Source of the DNA: Rhizobium acidisoli
GTDB taxonomy: Bacteria > Pseudomonadota > Alphaproteobacteria > Rhizobiales > Rhizobiaceae
Assembly: GCF_002531755.2 (NCBI RefSeq)
Contig: NZ_CP034998.1
Coordinates: 1,860,001-1,924,000, forward strand
DNA length: 64,000 bases
Direction: 5' to 3'
Positions within the stretch are counted from its first letter, which is position 1, and each line of letters begins with the position of its first letter. Positions 18,380-27,799 of this stretch are shown in pieces. The translations under genes and the position numbers were made by a program. The notes under the pieces are model-generated. The model was given only the letters and a program-made list of their open reading frames with translations. It did not search any database and was not told where the DNA came from.

Positions 18380-18484
18380 TAAAGCAATTCCAGGAAAAGT
18401 GTTAAGCGGTTTTCCGTCCGGAATTGCGTAAAAACAAAAGCTTAGAGCGGATCAGCGCTTCCGTGAAGCGCTGATCCGCTCTAA
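18380..18484. repeat. two-palindrome intergenic repeat, RIME-like, copy B (variant stems)
   Basis: The layout matches copy A: a first palindrome GCAATTCC (18384-18391) / GGAATTGC (18420-18427), an A-rich spacer, then an 18-bp perfect stem (18443-18460 with 18466-18483) around a 5-base loop. The stem sequences differ completely from copies A, C and D while the inner AAGTGT and GCGGTTTTCCG parts resemble them, so the fold is kept while bases change. Confidence 0.7.
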
Positions 18485-18501
18485 CGCACGAGTCCACAAA
18501 C

Positions 18502-19905
<1,404 letters not shown>

Positions 19906-20099
19906 GGATGTGCCTTCTGATTACGAGGATGCAAGCTTAAGCGACGCCGGTTTTCCGTCCGTGCGGACCACCGACATCGCATGCAGCCGGTGCGACATTG
20001 TGGCTGGACATTAAAACGATGACGCCCGCCTTACCAGTCATTGCAGCATTTCGATGCATATGTAAGGTGGCCGCACTTCATGCGGAGACTGAATCACTG

Positions 20100-20864
20100 A
20101 TGACGACGGCGGACTATATCGCTCTGGCCTTCTTTGCCTGTGTCTGGATGGGCTATTCCTGGCTGCTGCATGGCCGCACCTTCTTCGGACGCACCAGCCT
20201 CACCCATGCGATGATCGAACGGCGCCGCGAGTGGATCTATAATTCGCTGCGCCGCGACCTGAAGATGATCGACACGCAGATCATGGCGGGCCTGCAGAAC
20301 GGCACCGCCTTCTTCGCGTCGACCTCGATCTTCGCCTTGGGCAGTTGCTTCGCGCTGCTCGGGGCGACGGAGAAGGTCGACGCCGTCTTCGCCGACCTGC
20401 CCTTCGTCTTGCATGGCGGCCATGCGGTTTTCGAGATGAAGGTCGGCGGGCTGGCAGCGCTTTTCGGCTATGCCTTCTTCAAGTTCGGCTGGTCCTATCG
20501 GCTGTTCAATTATTGCACCATCCTGTTCGGCTCGATCCCGATGCTGCGCGACGCCGAGAGCGACATCATCGCCGCCGAGCGGGCCGCCGAACGCGTCATC
20601 CGCATGAATGTCATTGCCGGCAGCAATTTCAACGAGGGCCTCCGGGCGATCTTCCTGTCGATCGGTTATCTCGGCTGGTTCATCAACCCCTATGTCTTCA
20701 TGACGACGACGGCGATCGTCATCTTCGTGCTGGCGCGGCGGCAATTCTTCTCGCAGGCCCGGCTGGCGATCATGGATGCCGGCCCGCCATCGAATCTCAA
20801 CCTTTCCGCCATTCGCCGCGACATGCCGTCGAGCGACGGACGTGATTTGCCCGAGGAACTGTAA
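20100..20864 (+). CDS. DUF599 family membrane protein
   Basis: Inner-membrane protein of 254 residues with four or five predicted transmembrane segments (about 5-25, 65-85, 110-135, 185-205 and 205-225). The sequence RREWIYNSLRRDLKMIDTQIMAGLQNG fits the DUF599 family in parts; its function is unknown. The chosen ATG gives a first helix at once; the frame opens 34 codons earlier without membrane character. Its TAA overlaps the ATG of the next gene by one base, so the two membrane proteins are coupled. Confidence 0.8.
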   Translation: MTTADYIALAFFACVWMGYSWLLHGRTFFGRTSLTHAMIERRREWIYNSLRRDLKMIDTQIMAGLQNGTAFFASTSIFALGSCFALLGATEKVDAVFADLPFVLHGGHAVFEMKVGGLAALFGYAFFKFGWSYRLFNYCTILFGSIPMLRDAESDIIAAERAAERVIRMNVIAGSNFNEGLRAIFLSIGYLGWFINPYVFMTTTAIVIFVLARRQFFSQARLAIMDAGPPSNLNLSAIRRDMPSSDGRDLPEEL

Positions 20865-21853
20865 TGACATTGCCGGCATTCGAAGCCGATGCGGCGGCAA
20901 GACCGCCGCGCATCGGCCTGTTGGACACGGCGCGCGGCGCCGCGCTGATCGCCATGGCGAGCTACCATTTCAGCTGGGACATGGAGTTCATGGGTTACCT
21001 CGCGCCGGGCACGGCCGAGACAGGCTGGCTGAAGATCTATGCCCGGGCGATCGCCACGACCTTTCTCTTCATCGTCGGCATCAGCCTGGTGCTTTCGAGC
21101 AAGCCGGAGGTCCGCTGGCCCTCCTTCTGGAAGCGTTTCGGCATGATCGCTGCGGCCGCCGCCGTCATCTCGATCGCCACGCGCATCGCCATGCCGGAGA
21201 CGTGGATCTATTTCGGCATCCTGCATTGTATCGCGGTGCTGACGCTGATCGGTATCGTTTTCATCAGGCTGCCGCTCGCCGCCACGCTGATCGTGACAAC
21301 AGCGCTCCTTACCGCCTGGCTCATCGATAATTTCGGCACGCCCGGCCTGCTGCGCTCGTCCTTCTTCGATCCGAAATATCTCGCCTGGATCGGCCTTGCC
21401 GTCATGCCGGATCGGTCGAACGACTACGTGCCATTGTTTCCCTGGGCAACGCCGTTCTTCGCTGGATTGAGCATCGCCTCGATCGCCATCAGAACCAGGC
21501 TGCCGCATCGGCTTGCCGCCCTTGGCACCGGCTCCTGGTGGCCGGCGCGGCTTGGCCGCCACAGCCTCGCCTTCTACCTCATCCATCAGCCGGTGCTGAT
21601 CGCCATCGCCTACGGGCTTTCCCTTCTCGTCCCGCCACCGCAGCCGGATCCGGCCGAAACTTACCTGAAGCAATGCAACTCCGCTTGCGTCATGCAACAG
21701 GGCGAAGCGCTCTGCCAAAGCTTCTGCCAATGCACGCTGAGCAAATTGCAGGCCCAAAGCCTGTTGACTCAGCTGCAGGCAAACCAGATCGACGTACAAA
21801 ACGATGAACGGGTCCAGACGATCGCCGGCGAATGCAGCGCCGAGGTGGAATAA
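20864..21853 (+). CDS. DUF1624 (heparan-alpha-glucosaminide N-acetyltransferase-like) membrane protein with Cys-rich tail
   Basis: Polytopic membrane protein of 329 residues. LLDTARGAALIAMASYHFSWD at about 19-39 is the family's opening, with the conserved His in the first helix, and seven or eight helices follow to about residue 260. Relatives transfer acyl groups to sugars across the membrane; the substrate here is unknown. The last 66 residues are unusual: C271-x3-C275, C284-x3-C288, C290 and C324, in a predicted helical segment rich in Gln. This tail is not part of the DUF1624 fold. Its start overlaps the DUF599 stop (TAATG). Confidence 0.82.
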   Translation: MTLPAFEADAAARPPRIGLLDTARGAALIAMASYHFSWDMEFMGYLAPGTAETGWLKIYARAIATTFLFIVGISLVLSSKPEVRWPSFWKRFGMIAAAAAVISIATRIAMPETWIYFGILHCIAVLTLIGIVFIRLPLAATLIVTTALLTAWLIDNFGTPGLLRSSFFDPKYLAWIGLAVMPDRSNDYVPLFPWATPFFAGLSIASIAIRTRLPHRLAALGTGSWWPARLGRHSLAFYLIHQPVLIAIAYGLSLLVPPPQPDPAETYLKQCNSACVMQQGEALCQSFCQCTLSKLQAQSLLTQLQANQIDVQNDERVQTIAGECSAEVE

Positions 21854-21865
21854 CGCCAGCTCGGC

Positions 21866-22258
21866 TCAGGTGGTGACGCCGATTTCGGCGAGACGGCCGA
21901 GGCAGGCCTCCTCGATATTGTCGAGTTCCACCAGCGTGTCGTCGATATCCTTGCGCTTCTGGCGCAGGTCGTCGCGCTTCTCGTCGACGCGCTTCATCAG
22001 CAGCTTCAGCTGACCGAGCTCGCCCGGCGGCTCCTTATAGACCTGGATGATCTCGCGGATCTCCGCAATGGTGAAACCGATGCGCCGGCCGCGGAGGATT
22101 TCCCCGATGAGCCGGCGGTCGGCCTGCCGGAAGAGCCGGGTGCGCCCGCGCCGCTCCGGATGGATCAGTCCCTCGTCCTCGTAGAAGCGGAGCGTGCGCG
22201 TCGAGACACCGAATTCGCGCGTCAGCTCCGTTATGCTATAATATTTGTTCACCAGCAT
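21866..22258 (-). CDS. MerR family transcriptional regulator
   Basis: DNA-binding protein of 130 residues. The MerR winged helix covers residues 5-70 (YSITELTREFGVSTRTLRFYEDEG), followed by a coiled-coil dimerisation helix. No Cys cluster for metals is present; there is a single Cys near the C-terminus. The helix sequence resembles the LiuR-type MerR regulators of branched-chain amino-acid and acyl-CoA catabolism, but no such gene is adjacent; pccA and pccB lie 8 and 14 kb away. I start at MLVNKYY; the frame opens eight codons earlier. Confidence 0.85.
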   Translation of the reverse strand: MLVNKYYSITELTREFGVSTRTLRFYEDEGLIHPERRGRTRLFRQADRRLIGEILRGRRIGFTIAEIREIIQVYKEPPGELGQLKLLMKRVDEKRDDLRQKRKDIDDTLVELDNIEEACLGRLAEIGVTT

Positions 22259-22319
22259 GTGTTCCCCGTCATGAACCGGCAATAATATTGACTTTTACGT
22301 AATAGTCAATTTTGACAGC

Positions 22320-23735
22320 TCAGATACCGAACCACCAGGTGGCGATGCCGAGAAAGGCGAAAAAGCCGGTACAGTCGGTCACCGTCGTCACGAAGACCGA
22401 CGAGGCGATTGCCGGGTCGGCCCCGACCTTGTCGAGCAGCAGCGGCAGCAGGATGCCGGCAAGGGCTGCCGCCATCAGATTGATGATCATTGCCGCGGCA
22501 ATCACCCCGCCGAGCTGATAGCTGTGGAACCAGGCGCCTGCGATGGCACCCATGATCGTTGCGAAGATGATGCCGTTGAGGATGCCGACGCCCGCTTCCC
22601 TGCGGATGATGCGGCCGGCATTGTAGATGTCGAGATCGCGGGTGGCGAGCGCGCGCACTGTCACTGTCATCGTCTGCGTGCCGGCATTACCGCCCATCGA
22701 GGCGACGATCGGCATCAGCACCGCCAGCGCGATCATCTTCTCGATCGAGGCGTCGAACAGGCCGATGACGCTCGCCGACAGCATCGCCGTGCCGAGATTG
22801 ATCAACAGCCAGAGGAAGCGCGAGCGCGCCGTCGACAGCACATTGTCCGACAGTTCTTCGTCGCCGACGCCGCCAAGGCGCTTGATATCCTCGTCCGCCT
22901 CCTCGTGGATGACGTCCACGACATCGTCGATGGTCAGCACGCCGACGAGGCGGCCGTTTTCGTCGACGACGGCGGCCGAGAGAAGGTCGTACTGCTCGAA
23001 GAGCTGGGCGGCCTCCTCCTGGTCCATCTCGGCCGGCACCGGATGGTTGGTCTCGCGCATGATCTGCTCGATCTTCGTCTGCCGCTTGGTGCGCAGGATC
23101 TGGTCGAGATCGACGGCGCCGAGCAGCTTGAAGGTCGGATCGATGACGAAGATCTGCGAGAAGGAATAGGGAAGATCCTCCTCGTCGCGCATGTAGTCGA
23201 TCGTCTGTCCCACGGTCCAGAACGGCGGCACGGCGACGAATTCCGTCTGCATGCGGCGGCCGGCCGAGCTTTCGGGATAATCGAGCGCCCTGCGCAGCCG
23301 GACCCGCTCGGTGAACGGCAGTTGCGCCAGGATCTCTTCACGGTCTTCCTTGTCGAGATCTTCGAGAATGTAGACGGCGTCGTCAGAATCGAGATCGCCG
23401 ATTGCGGCGGCAATCTGCTCGTTCGGCATCTGGTCGACGATCTCGCGGCGGATCGCCTCGTCGACCTCGGTCAACGCCGTCATGTCGAAATCGTCGCCGA
23501 GCAGGCGCACTAGCGCCAGGCGCTGATCCGGCTGGATCGCTTCCAGCAGATCGCCTATTTCGGATTCATGCAGGCGGGCAACGTTCTGGCGCAGGAACAG
23601 CGTGTCGCGGTCGGCGATCGCGGCGCCGACCAGCGCCAGGAAATCGCTGCGGACATTGCCGTCCTCGTCGTAGATATCGGCTTCCTCGTCCTCGGGACGC
23701 CTGCGGATGCGGTCTTCGCCATCGGTCGTCGTCAT
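22320..23735 (-). CDS. mgtE: magnesium transporter MgtE
   Basis: Inner-membrane Mg2+ channel of 471 residues. The order is a superhelical N-domain (about 40-140), a pair of CBS domains (about 150-270) that close the channel when Mg2+ is high, and five transmembrane helices (about 300-470) with the pore motif PIVASMGGNAGTQT near 360. An N-terminal in-frame start five codons earlier exists. I saw no M-box or other Mg-sensing leader in the 240-base gap upstream. The gene faces away from the deformylase-like gene. Confidence 0.94.
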   Translation of the reverse strand: MTTTDGEDRIRRRPEDEEADIYDEDGNVRSDFLALVGAAIADRDTLFLRQNVARLHESEIGDLLEAIQPDQRLALVRLLGDDFDMTALTEVDEAIRREIVDQMPNEQIAAAIGDLDSDDAVYILEDLDKEDREEILAQLPFTERVRLRRALDYPESSAGRRMQTEFVAVPPFWTVGQTIDYMRDEEDLPYSFSQIFVIDPTFKLLGAVDLDQILRTKRQTKIEQIMRETNHPVPAEMDQEEAAQLFEQYDLLSAAVVDENGRLVGVLTIDDVVDVIHEEADEDIKRLGGVGDEELSDNVLSTARSRFLWLLINLGTAMLSASVIGLFDASIEKMIALAVLMPIVASMGGNAGTQTMTVTVRALATRDLDIYNAGRIIRREAGVGILNGIIFATIMGAIAGAWFHSYQLGGVIAAAMIINLMAAALAGILLPLLLDKVGADPAIASSVFVTTVTDCTGFFAFLGIATWWFGI

Positions 23736-23977
23736 CTGCCGCCCTCGCATCTGGTTCGAATTTCAACGACTACAGCGCCGCATTCGCGAATGTCGGCGGA
23801 AAACATATTGTCAACAAGCAGATAAGCGAATCCCCGCGCGAGGTTCACGCGGCCGGAATCCATAGCTCCTGCTAGCTGAAAGCATCCCTGCCGTAAAGCA
23901 GCAAACCTGTCGCTTGCTGACAATGCCCGCGGCCGGCGATAGTTTCGCCACGCATCCGAGCCGAGGAATACCGCCCC

Positions 23978-24472
23978 ATGCCCATTCGCCCGATCCTGCG
24001 TTACCCGCATCCTGGTCTGAAGACCGTCTGCGCGCCGGTGACCGTCTTCGATTCATCGCTTGCCGCACTTGCCGACGACCTGCTGGCGACGATGCGCGCC
24101 GCGCCCGGCGTCGGCATCACCGCCGCGCATATCGGCGTTTTCACCCGCCTGACGGTGCTGGAGCTCGACAAGACCGACGGCGTGCGCCTCTACGTCAACC
24201 CGGAAATCACCTGGTTCTCGAAGGAGACGATGAGCCATGCCGAAGGCAGCGTCTCGATGCCGGGAGCAACCGACGAGGTCACGCGCCCGCGGTCGATCCG
24301 CTTCCGCTATCAGGACGCCGAGGGCGGCATGCACGAGGACGTCGCCGACGATTTCCTCGCCATCTGCATCCAGCACGAAGTCGACCAGCTCAATGGCATT
24401 TTCTGGCTGCAGCGCCTCTCGCGGCTGAAGCGCGACCGCCTCATGAAGAAATGGGAGAAGGCGCCAAGTTGA
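23978..24472 (+). CDS. peptide deformylase-like protein with altered active site
   Basis: Protein of 164 residues with the overall sequence and length of peptide deformylase, which removes formyl groups from nascent N-termini. All three catalytic motifs are changed. Motif 1 reads GVGITAAHIG (44-53), with His51 instead of the Gln. Motif 2 reads EGSVS (89-93), with S91 instead of the metal-ligand Cys. Motif 3 reads HEVDQ (133-137), with Q137 instead of the second metal-ligand His; H133 and E134 remain. Metal binding as in deformylase looks impossible. A housekeeping def must lie elsewhere. The role could be binding of N-terminal peptides, or a new hydrolase activity. Confidence 0.85.
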   Translation: MPIRPILRYPHPGLKTVCAPVTVFDSSLAALADDLLATMRAAPGVGITAAHIGVFTRLTVLELDKTDGVRLYVNPEITWFSKETMSHAEGSVSMPGATDEVTRPRSIRFRYQDAEGGMHEDVADDFLAICIQHEVDQLNGIFWLQRLSRLKRDRLMKKWEKAPS

Positions 24473-24592
24473 CAATCAAGCACTGACGATCACGCCTGAC
24501 AAATCGGCTCCCGCGCCGAACCATTCGCCGCTGCCGGCGTTTCCAGCAGAGAAACCCAGCGTTTCCCCCCAAAGAAACTAGGAGCGACTGCA

Positions 24593-25123
24593 ATGGCAAG
24601 GACAGGTGACAAGCCCCCCATTTCCCGCGAAGGTGCCAAGCTTTTTGACCAAAAGGCAGGGCTTTCCCGCGAGGAAGACTATCGCGACCTCGAGGAACAC
24701 AATCTCGACGACGGTTGGCCCTATGCTGACGGTACCGGTGCCGATCCGGCCAACCGCCCCTATGGCGAGACGGCGGCAAATTTCGACAGCGATCCCAACA
24801 AAGGCTTCCGGATCGACGGCACGGATGCAGACGGCAACGAGAACCGTCTGAAGGATTCGCTGCGGGCCGATACCATCGACCGCGATGAAAGCGACGAACT
24901 CGAAGCGCGGGTGAACGACAATCTCGAAAACATTCCCGAGGTCGACATCAACAGCATCGAAGTTCATGCCGACGGGCACGTCGTCACGCTGGAAGGTTCG
25001 GTAGAGACGATCGGCATCGCCCGTAAGGTCGAACTCGGCGCGCTGTCGGTCGACGGCGTCCACCACGTCCGCAACAAATTGCAGCTGACCGGTGTCGACG
25101 CCCATATCCCGAATGAAGACTGA
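24593..25123 (+). CDS. BON domain protein
   Basis: Protein of 176 residues. The C-terminal third (about 105-172) is one BON domain, recognisable from VDINSIEVHADGHVVTLEG and the GVHHVRNKLQ ending. The N-terminal part is acidic and of low complexity (ADGTGADPANRPYGE) and lacks a signal peptide. BON domains bind phospholipid or surfaces in stress proteins such as OsmY, but this one seems cytosolic. An AGGAGCGACTGCA ribosome region precedes the ATG. Confidence 0.85.
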   Translation: MARTGDKPPISREGAKLFDQKAGLSREEDYRDLEEHNLDDGWPYADGTGADPANRPYGETAANFDSDPNKGFRIDGTDADGNENRLKDSLRADTIDRDESDELEARVNDNLENIPEVDINSIEVHADGHVVTLEGSVETIGIARKVELGALSVDGVHHVRNKLQLTGVDAHIPNED

Positions 25124-25448
25124 TTCACGCGCAAGACATGGATAGTCGGCGGGGACGGCAAAGCCTCCCGCCGCCTCGGTGTGTCGCCTTCCAACATTAC
25201 AAAAAGTTAACAATTCCAGATTGCATCGCAACATGATTTTTAAGAAGCCCTATCCTGTCATTTTGCTTAGGCGGCTTCCGTAACGCGAACGTCAATTTCA
25301 GTGACAACACTGTGATTTCATTTGGACAAAAGGTCGCGGCTGTGCCGCCGTCTTATCACAAAATTGCCTGAATTGGGGCGCGAACTCTGATGCGCCGAGG
25401 GTTGGTTTTATGTTGTGAAATTCAACAGTAGATTGAGGAGATAGACCC
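25124..25448. other. intergenic region upstream of the repeat-containing secreted protein
   Basis: These 325 bases hold no gene. A weak GGCGGG / CCCGCC hairpin about 25 bases after the BON stop may help termination. From 25200 the sequence is AT-rich for the genome and presumably carries the promoter and a long leader of the downstream gene, which has the ribosome site TGAGGAGA. Confidence 0.5.
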
Positions 25449-25814
25449 ATGCGCATCAAATTTGCCCTTGCCGCGTCCGTGTTCGCCGTCAGCCTTGCAG
25501 GCGCCGCTTTCGCCCAGCCGAGCTATTCCGACGACTACACCAACGATAGCGACGGCTTCGCCCCGAGCCAGATGTCCAAGCCGGCCCCCGTTCACTACAC
25601 CAACCGTAAGGCCCCGGCCTATTCCAGCGACTACACCAATGACCGCGACGGCTTTGCCCCGAGCGCCATGGCCGCCCCTGCCGTCGACAAGACCGCCACG
25701 GCGAGCATCAACGCCCTGCCCCCATGCCACAGCATGATTGGCCCGAAGGGCTCCCACACCAAGGGTGCCGACAGCGGCGCCTCCCGCACGGAAGCATGCC
25801 GCGCCACGCATTGA
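25449..25814 (+). CDS. small secreted protein with duplicated YTND-DGFAPS motif
   Basis: Exported protein of 121 residues. The signal peptide covers residues 1-22 (AGAAFA before QPSYSDD). The mature part contains two copies of a short motif: YSDDYTNDSDGFAPSQM at about 26-42 and YSSDYTNDRDGFAPSAM at about 58-74. The end has two cysteines (PPCHSM and EACRATH) that could form a disulfide. I recognise no family. The DxDG pattern recalls Ca-binding loops but is too short to claim. A terminator follows. Confidence 0.75.
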   Translation: MRIKFALAASVFAVSLAGAAFAQPSYSDDYTNDSDGFAPSQMSKPAPVHYTNRKAPAYSSDYTNDRDGFAPSAMAAPAVDKTATASINALPPCHSMIGPKGSHTKGADSGASRTEACRATH

Positions 25815-25828
25815 GCTAACAAAAGAAC

Positions 25829-25866
25829 GGGCCGGAATCCAACCAGGAAACCGGCCCTTCTCTTTT
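25829..25866 (+). terminator. intrinsic terminator
   Basis: A 7-bp stem GGGCCGG / CCGGCCC with a 15-base loop, followed by a T-rich tract (TTCTCTTTT). It lies just after the small secreted protein gene and before the convergent methyltransferase gene. Confidence 0.7.
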
Positions 25867-25886
25867 CAAGCTGCTTCTACATCATC

Positions 25887-26531
25887 TTAGAACACGAATG
25901 GAACAAGCCGGTAGCGGGTCGTGGTCATGAAGGTCGCGTAAGCAGGATCCTCCTTGAGAAGACGCTCCTCTGCCAGGAGGCGCAGACATTGCGCGGCAAG
26001 AGCCGTCGCATAAATGGCGAAATTCAAGAGCGACGGATTGGCCAGGAAGAAACTGACATGCGTCATCAAATAGCCCGCATACATCGGGTGGCGGACAAAC
26101 CTGTAGGGGCCGCCGATCTTGACGCCGCGATTGGCCGGCACCAGACCGAAGCTCCGCCGCAATACCAGCTTTGCCGATATTTGCAGGATGAAGCCGAGGC
26201 ACATCACTATTCCACAGAGCCAGAGCGGCACAAGCGGCTCCGTCGTCGTTGGCGAGACGAGCAGCGGGAAGAGCGTGCCGATGGCGGTGACAGTCCAGTC
26301 ATAGACCCGTAGCGACGCATTCCTCGTCGCTCGGCGGGTCAGGATCAGAAAGGCGGCTGCGCCTTCCGAAACAAGCAGCAGGCCATCGATGATCGCTCTG
26401 TTGTCCTGCATCTGCGGCACGATACGCATGACGATTGCAACGAATAAATAGCAGATCAGGACCTTTTCGACGATATCGAGAACGAAATAGATATCGAGGA
26501 ATGACGAGCTTGCCGCTGCCAGTTTCTTCAT
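25887..26531 (-). CDS. isoprenylcysteine carboxyl methyltransferase-family membrane protein
   Basis: Polytopic membrane protein of 214 residues with about five helices. The C-terminal half shows the ICMT/PEMT SAM-binding pattern: GPYRFVRHPMYAGYLMTH, then LLAEERLLKEDPAY near the end. Bacterial members methylate lipids or unknown membrane substrates; protein prenylation is absent in bacteria, so the ICMT reaction itself is unlikely. The start with a lysine-rich MKKLAAAS is preferred to one six codons earlier. Confidence 0.82.
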   Translation of the reverse strand: MKKLAAASSSFLDIYFVLDIVEKVLICYLFVAIVMRIVPQMQDNRAIIDGLLLVSEGAAAFLILTRRATRNASLRVYDWTVTAIGTLFPLLVSPTTTEPLVPLWLCGIVMCLGFILQISAKLVLRRSFGLVPANRGVKIGGPYRFVRHPMYAGYLMTHVSFFLANPSLLNFAIYATALAAQCLRLLAEERLLKEDPAYATFMTTTRYRLVPFVF

Positions 26532-26685
26532 AATTCGTAAGACTTCCACATCAAGAGATTGTGGTAACCTATATCTGCGCGATCGCTAATTATAGGTTAA
26601 GGCCTTCGCTCACATCTGAAGGAGCAGCGATTTTTGCTTTGCCGATCCTGACGGCAGAGTGCCGCAGCTTGAGGTCCGATCGCCG

Positions 26686-27405
26686 TCAGCTTTCGCTCAT
26701 CGTTTCGCCAAAAACCGCCTCGAAGGCGGTGCGCAGCCGCATATCGACATCGGCCATCATCACCGGCAAGCCAAGATCGACCAGGCTGGTCACGCCATAG
26801 GCCGAGATTCCGCAGGGCACGATGCCGCCGAAATGATCGAGATCGGGATCGACGTTGAGTGACAGTCCGTGGAAGGTCACCCATTTCCGCAGCCTGATCC
26901 CGAGGGCGGCGATCTTGTCCTCGGCCATCGTTCCATCGGCAAGCAACGGCTTTTCCGGCCGCCGCACCCAGACGCCGACGCGATCCTCGCGCCGCTCGCC
27001 GCGCACATTCATCATATCAAGCGTGCGGATGACGACGTCCTCGAGGGCGGCGACGAAGGCGCGCACGTCCTGCCGCCTGCGCTTCAGGTCGAGCATCACA
27101 TAGGCGACCCGCTGGCCGGGGCCGTGATAGGTATATTCACCGCCGCGCCCAGTCGCAAAGACCGGAAACCGGTCCGGCTGGACGAGATCCTCGGCATTGG
27201 CACTGGTGCCCGCGGTATAGAGCGGTGGATGCTCGACGAGCCAGACGAGTTCGTCGCCGCCCTCTGATATCACCGCCACTTCGCGCTCCATCGTCTCCAC
27301 CGCCTCCTCATAGGCAACGAGGCCATCGGCGATGCGCCAGCGCACCGGGCGGTTACCGAGATTCGGGAGCATGGAGAATTCGAGATCGGTGCGAAGCATG
27401 GCCAT
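26686..27405 (-). CDS. lipB: lipoyl(octanoyl) transferase
   Basis: Transfers octanoyl from acyl carrier protein to lipoyl domains, a step needed for GcvH and 2-oxoacid dehydrogenases. The protein has 239 residues. [13 protein letters not shown] at 87-99 and the catalytic pair K164 ([10 protein letters not shown]) and C198 (GIVPCGI) are in place. The first two codons offer two Met starts. It is monocistronic between the methyltransferase and tRNA-Leu. Its substrate protein GcvH is encoded at 43.5 kb. Confidence 0.96.
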   Translation of the reverse strand: MAMLRTDLEFSMLPNLGNRPVRWRIADGLVAYEEAVETMEREVAVISEGGDELVWLVEHPPLYTAGTSANAEDLVQPDRFPVFATGRGGEYTYHGPGQRVAYVMLDLKRRRQDVRAFVAALEDVVIRTLDMMNVRGERREDRVGVWVRRPEKPLLADGTMAEDKIAALGIRLRKWVTFHGLSLNVDPDLDHFGGIVPCGISAYGVTSLVDLGLPVMMADVDMRLRTAFEAVFGETMSES

Positions 27406-27586
27406 TCCTTGCCGCTCTCCCCGAAATGCCTGAAAAAAGGGGCGGCAGGAAACCTATATGGACCCGTTTCGGGGCCAATTCAAATGCTGTGACCGGTTTT
27501 GAAAAAAACTGTCATATCGCCCTTGTGCACCCCAAATGCTTTTGCTACATGCTGCCCCGCCGACGCAAATCGGCACCTACCACGAT

Positions 27587-27671
27587 GCGGTCGTGGCGGA
27601 ATTGGTAGACGCGCAGCGTTGAGGTCGCTGTGGGGCAACCCGTGGAAGTTCGAGTCTTCTCGACCGCACCA
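27587..27671 (+). tRNA. tRNA-Leu (anticodon GAG)
   Basis: 85 bases including an encoded CCA. The acceptor stem GCGGTCG pairs with CGACCGC, followed by discriminator A as expected for leucine. The D arm reads TGGCGGAATTGGTAGACGC, the anticodon loop TTGAGGT gives GAG, a long variable arm (TGTGGGGCAACCCGT) marks a class II tRNA, and GTTCGAGTC forms the T arm. It reads CUC/CUU codons. Confidence 0.97.
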
Positions 27672-27799
27672 TCTCCCTTCAGGGAAACGCTTTCCAAGCG
27701 ACGATTTCGATTTCACCTCGACGCTATTTGCGGTTGCTCGGCTTGATCGGCCGGCCTTCGCATGGTTGATGGCGTCATCCCCGTCATGAATCGGCCGCC

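Noticed and set aside
22259..22319. LiuR target assignment for the MerR gene
   Set aside because: The helix resembles LiuR-type regulators but no leucine or acyl-CoA catabolic operon is adjacent, so a named assignment is not justified.
23736..23977. Magnesium-sensing leader upstream of mgtE
   Set aside because: No M-box-like structure or long leader pairing was found; only a possible TTGACA lies there.
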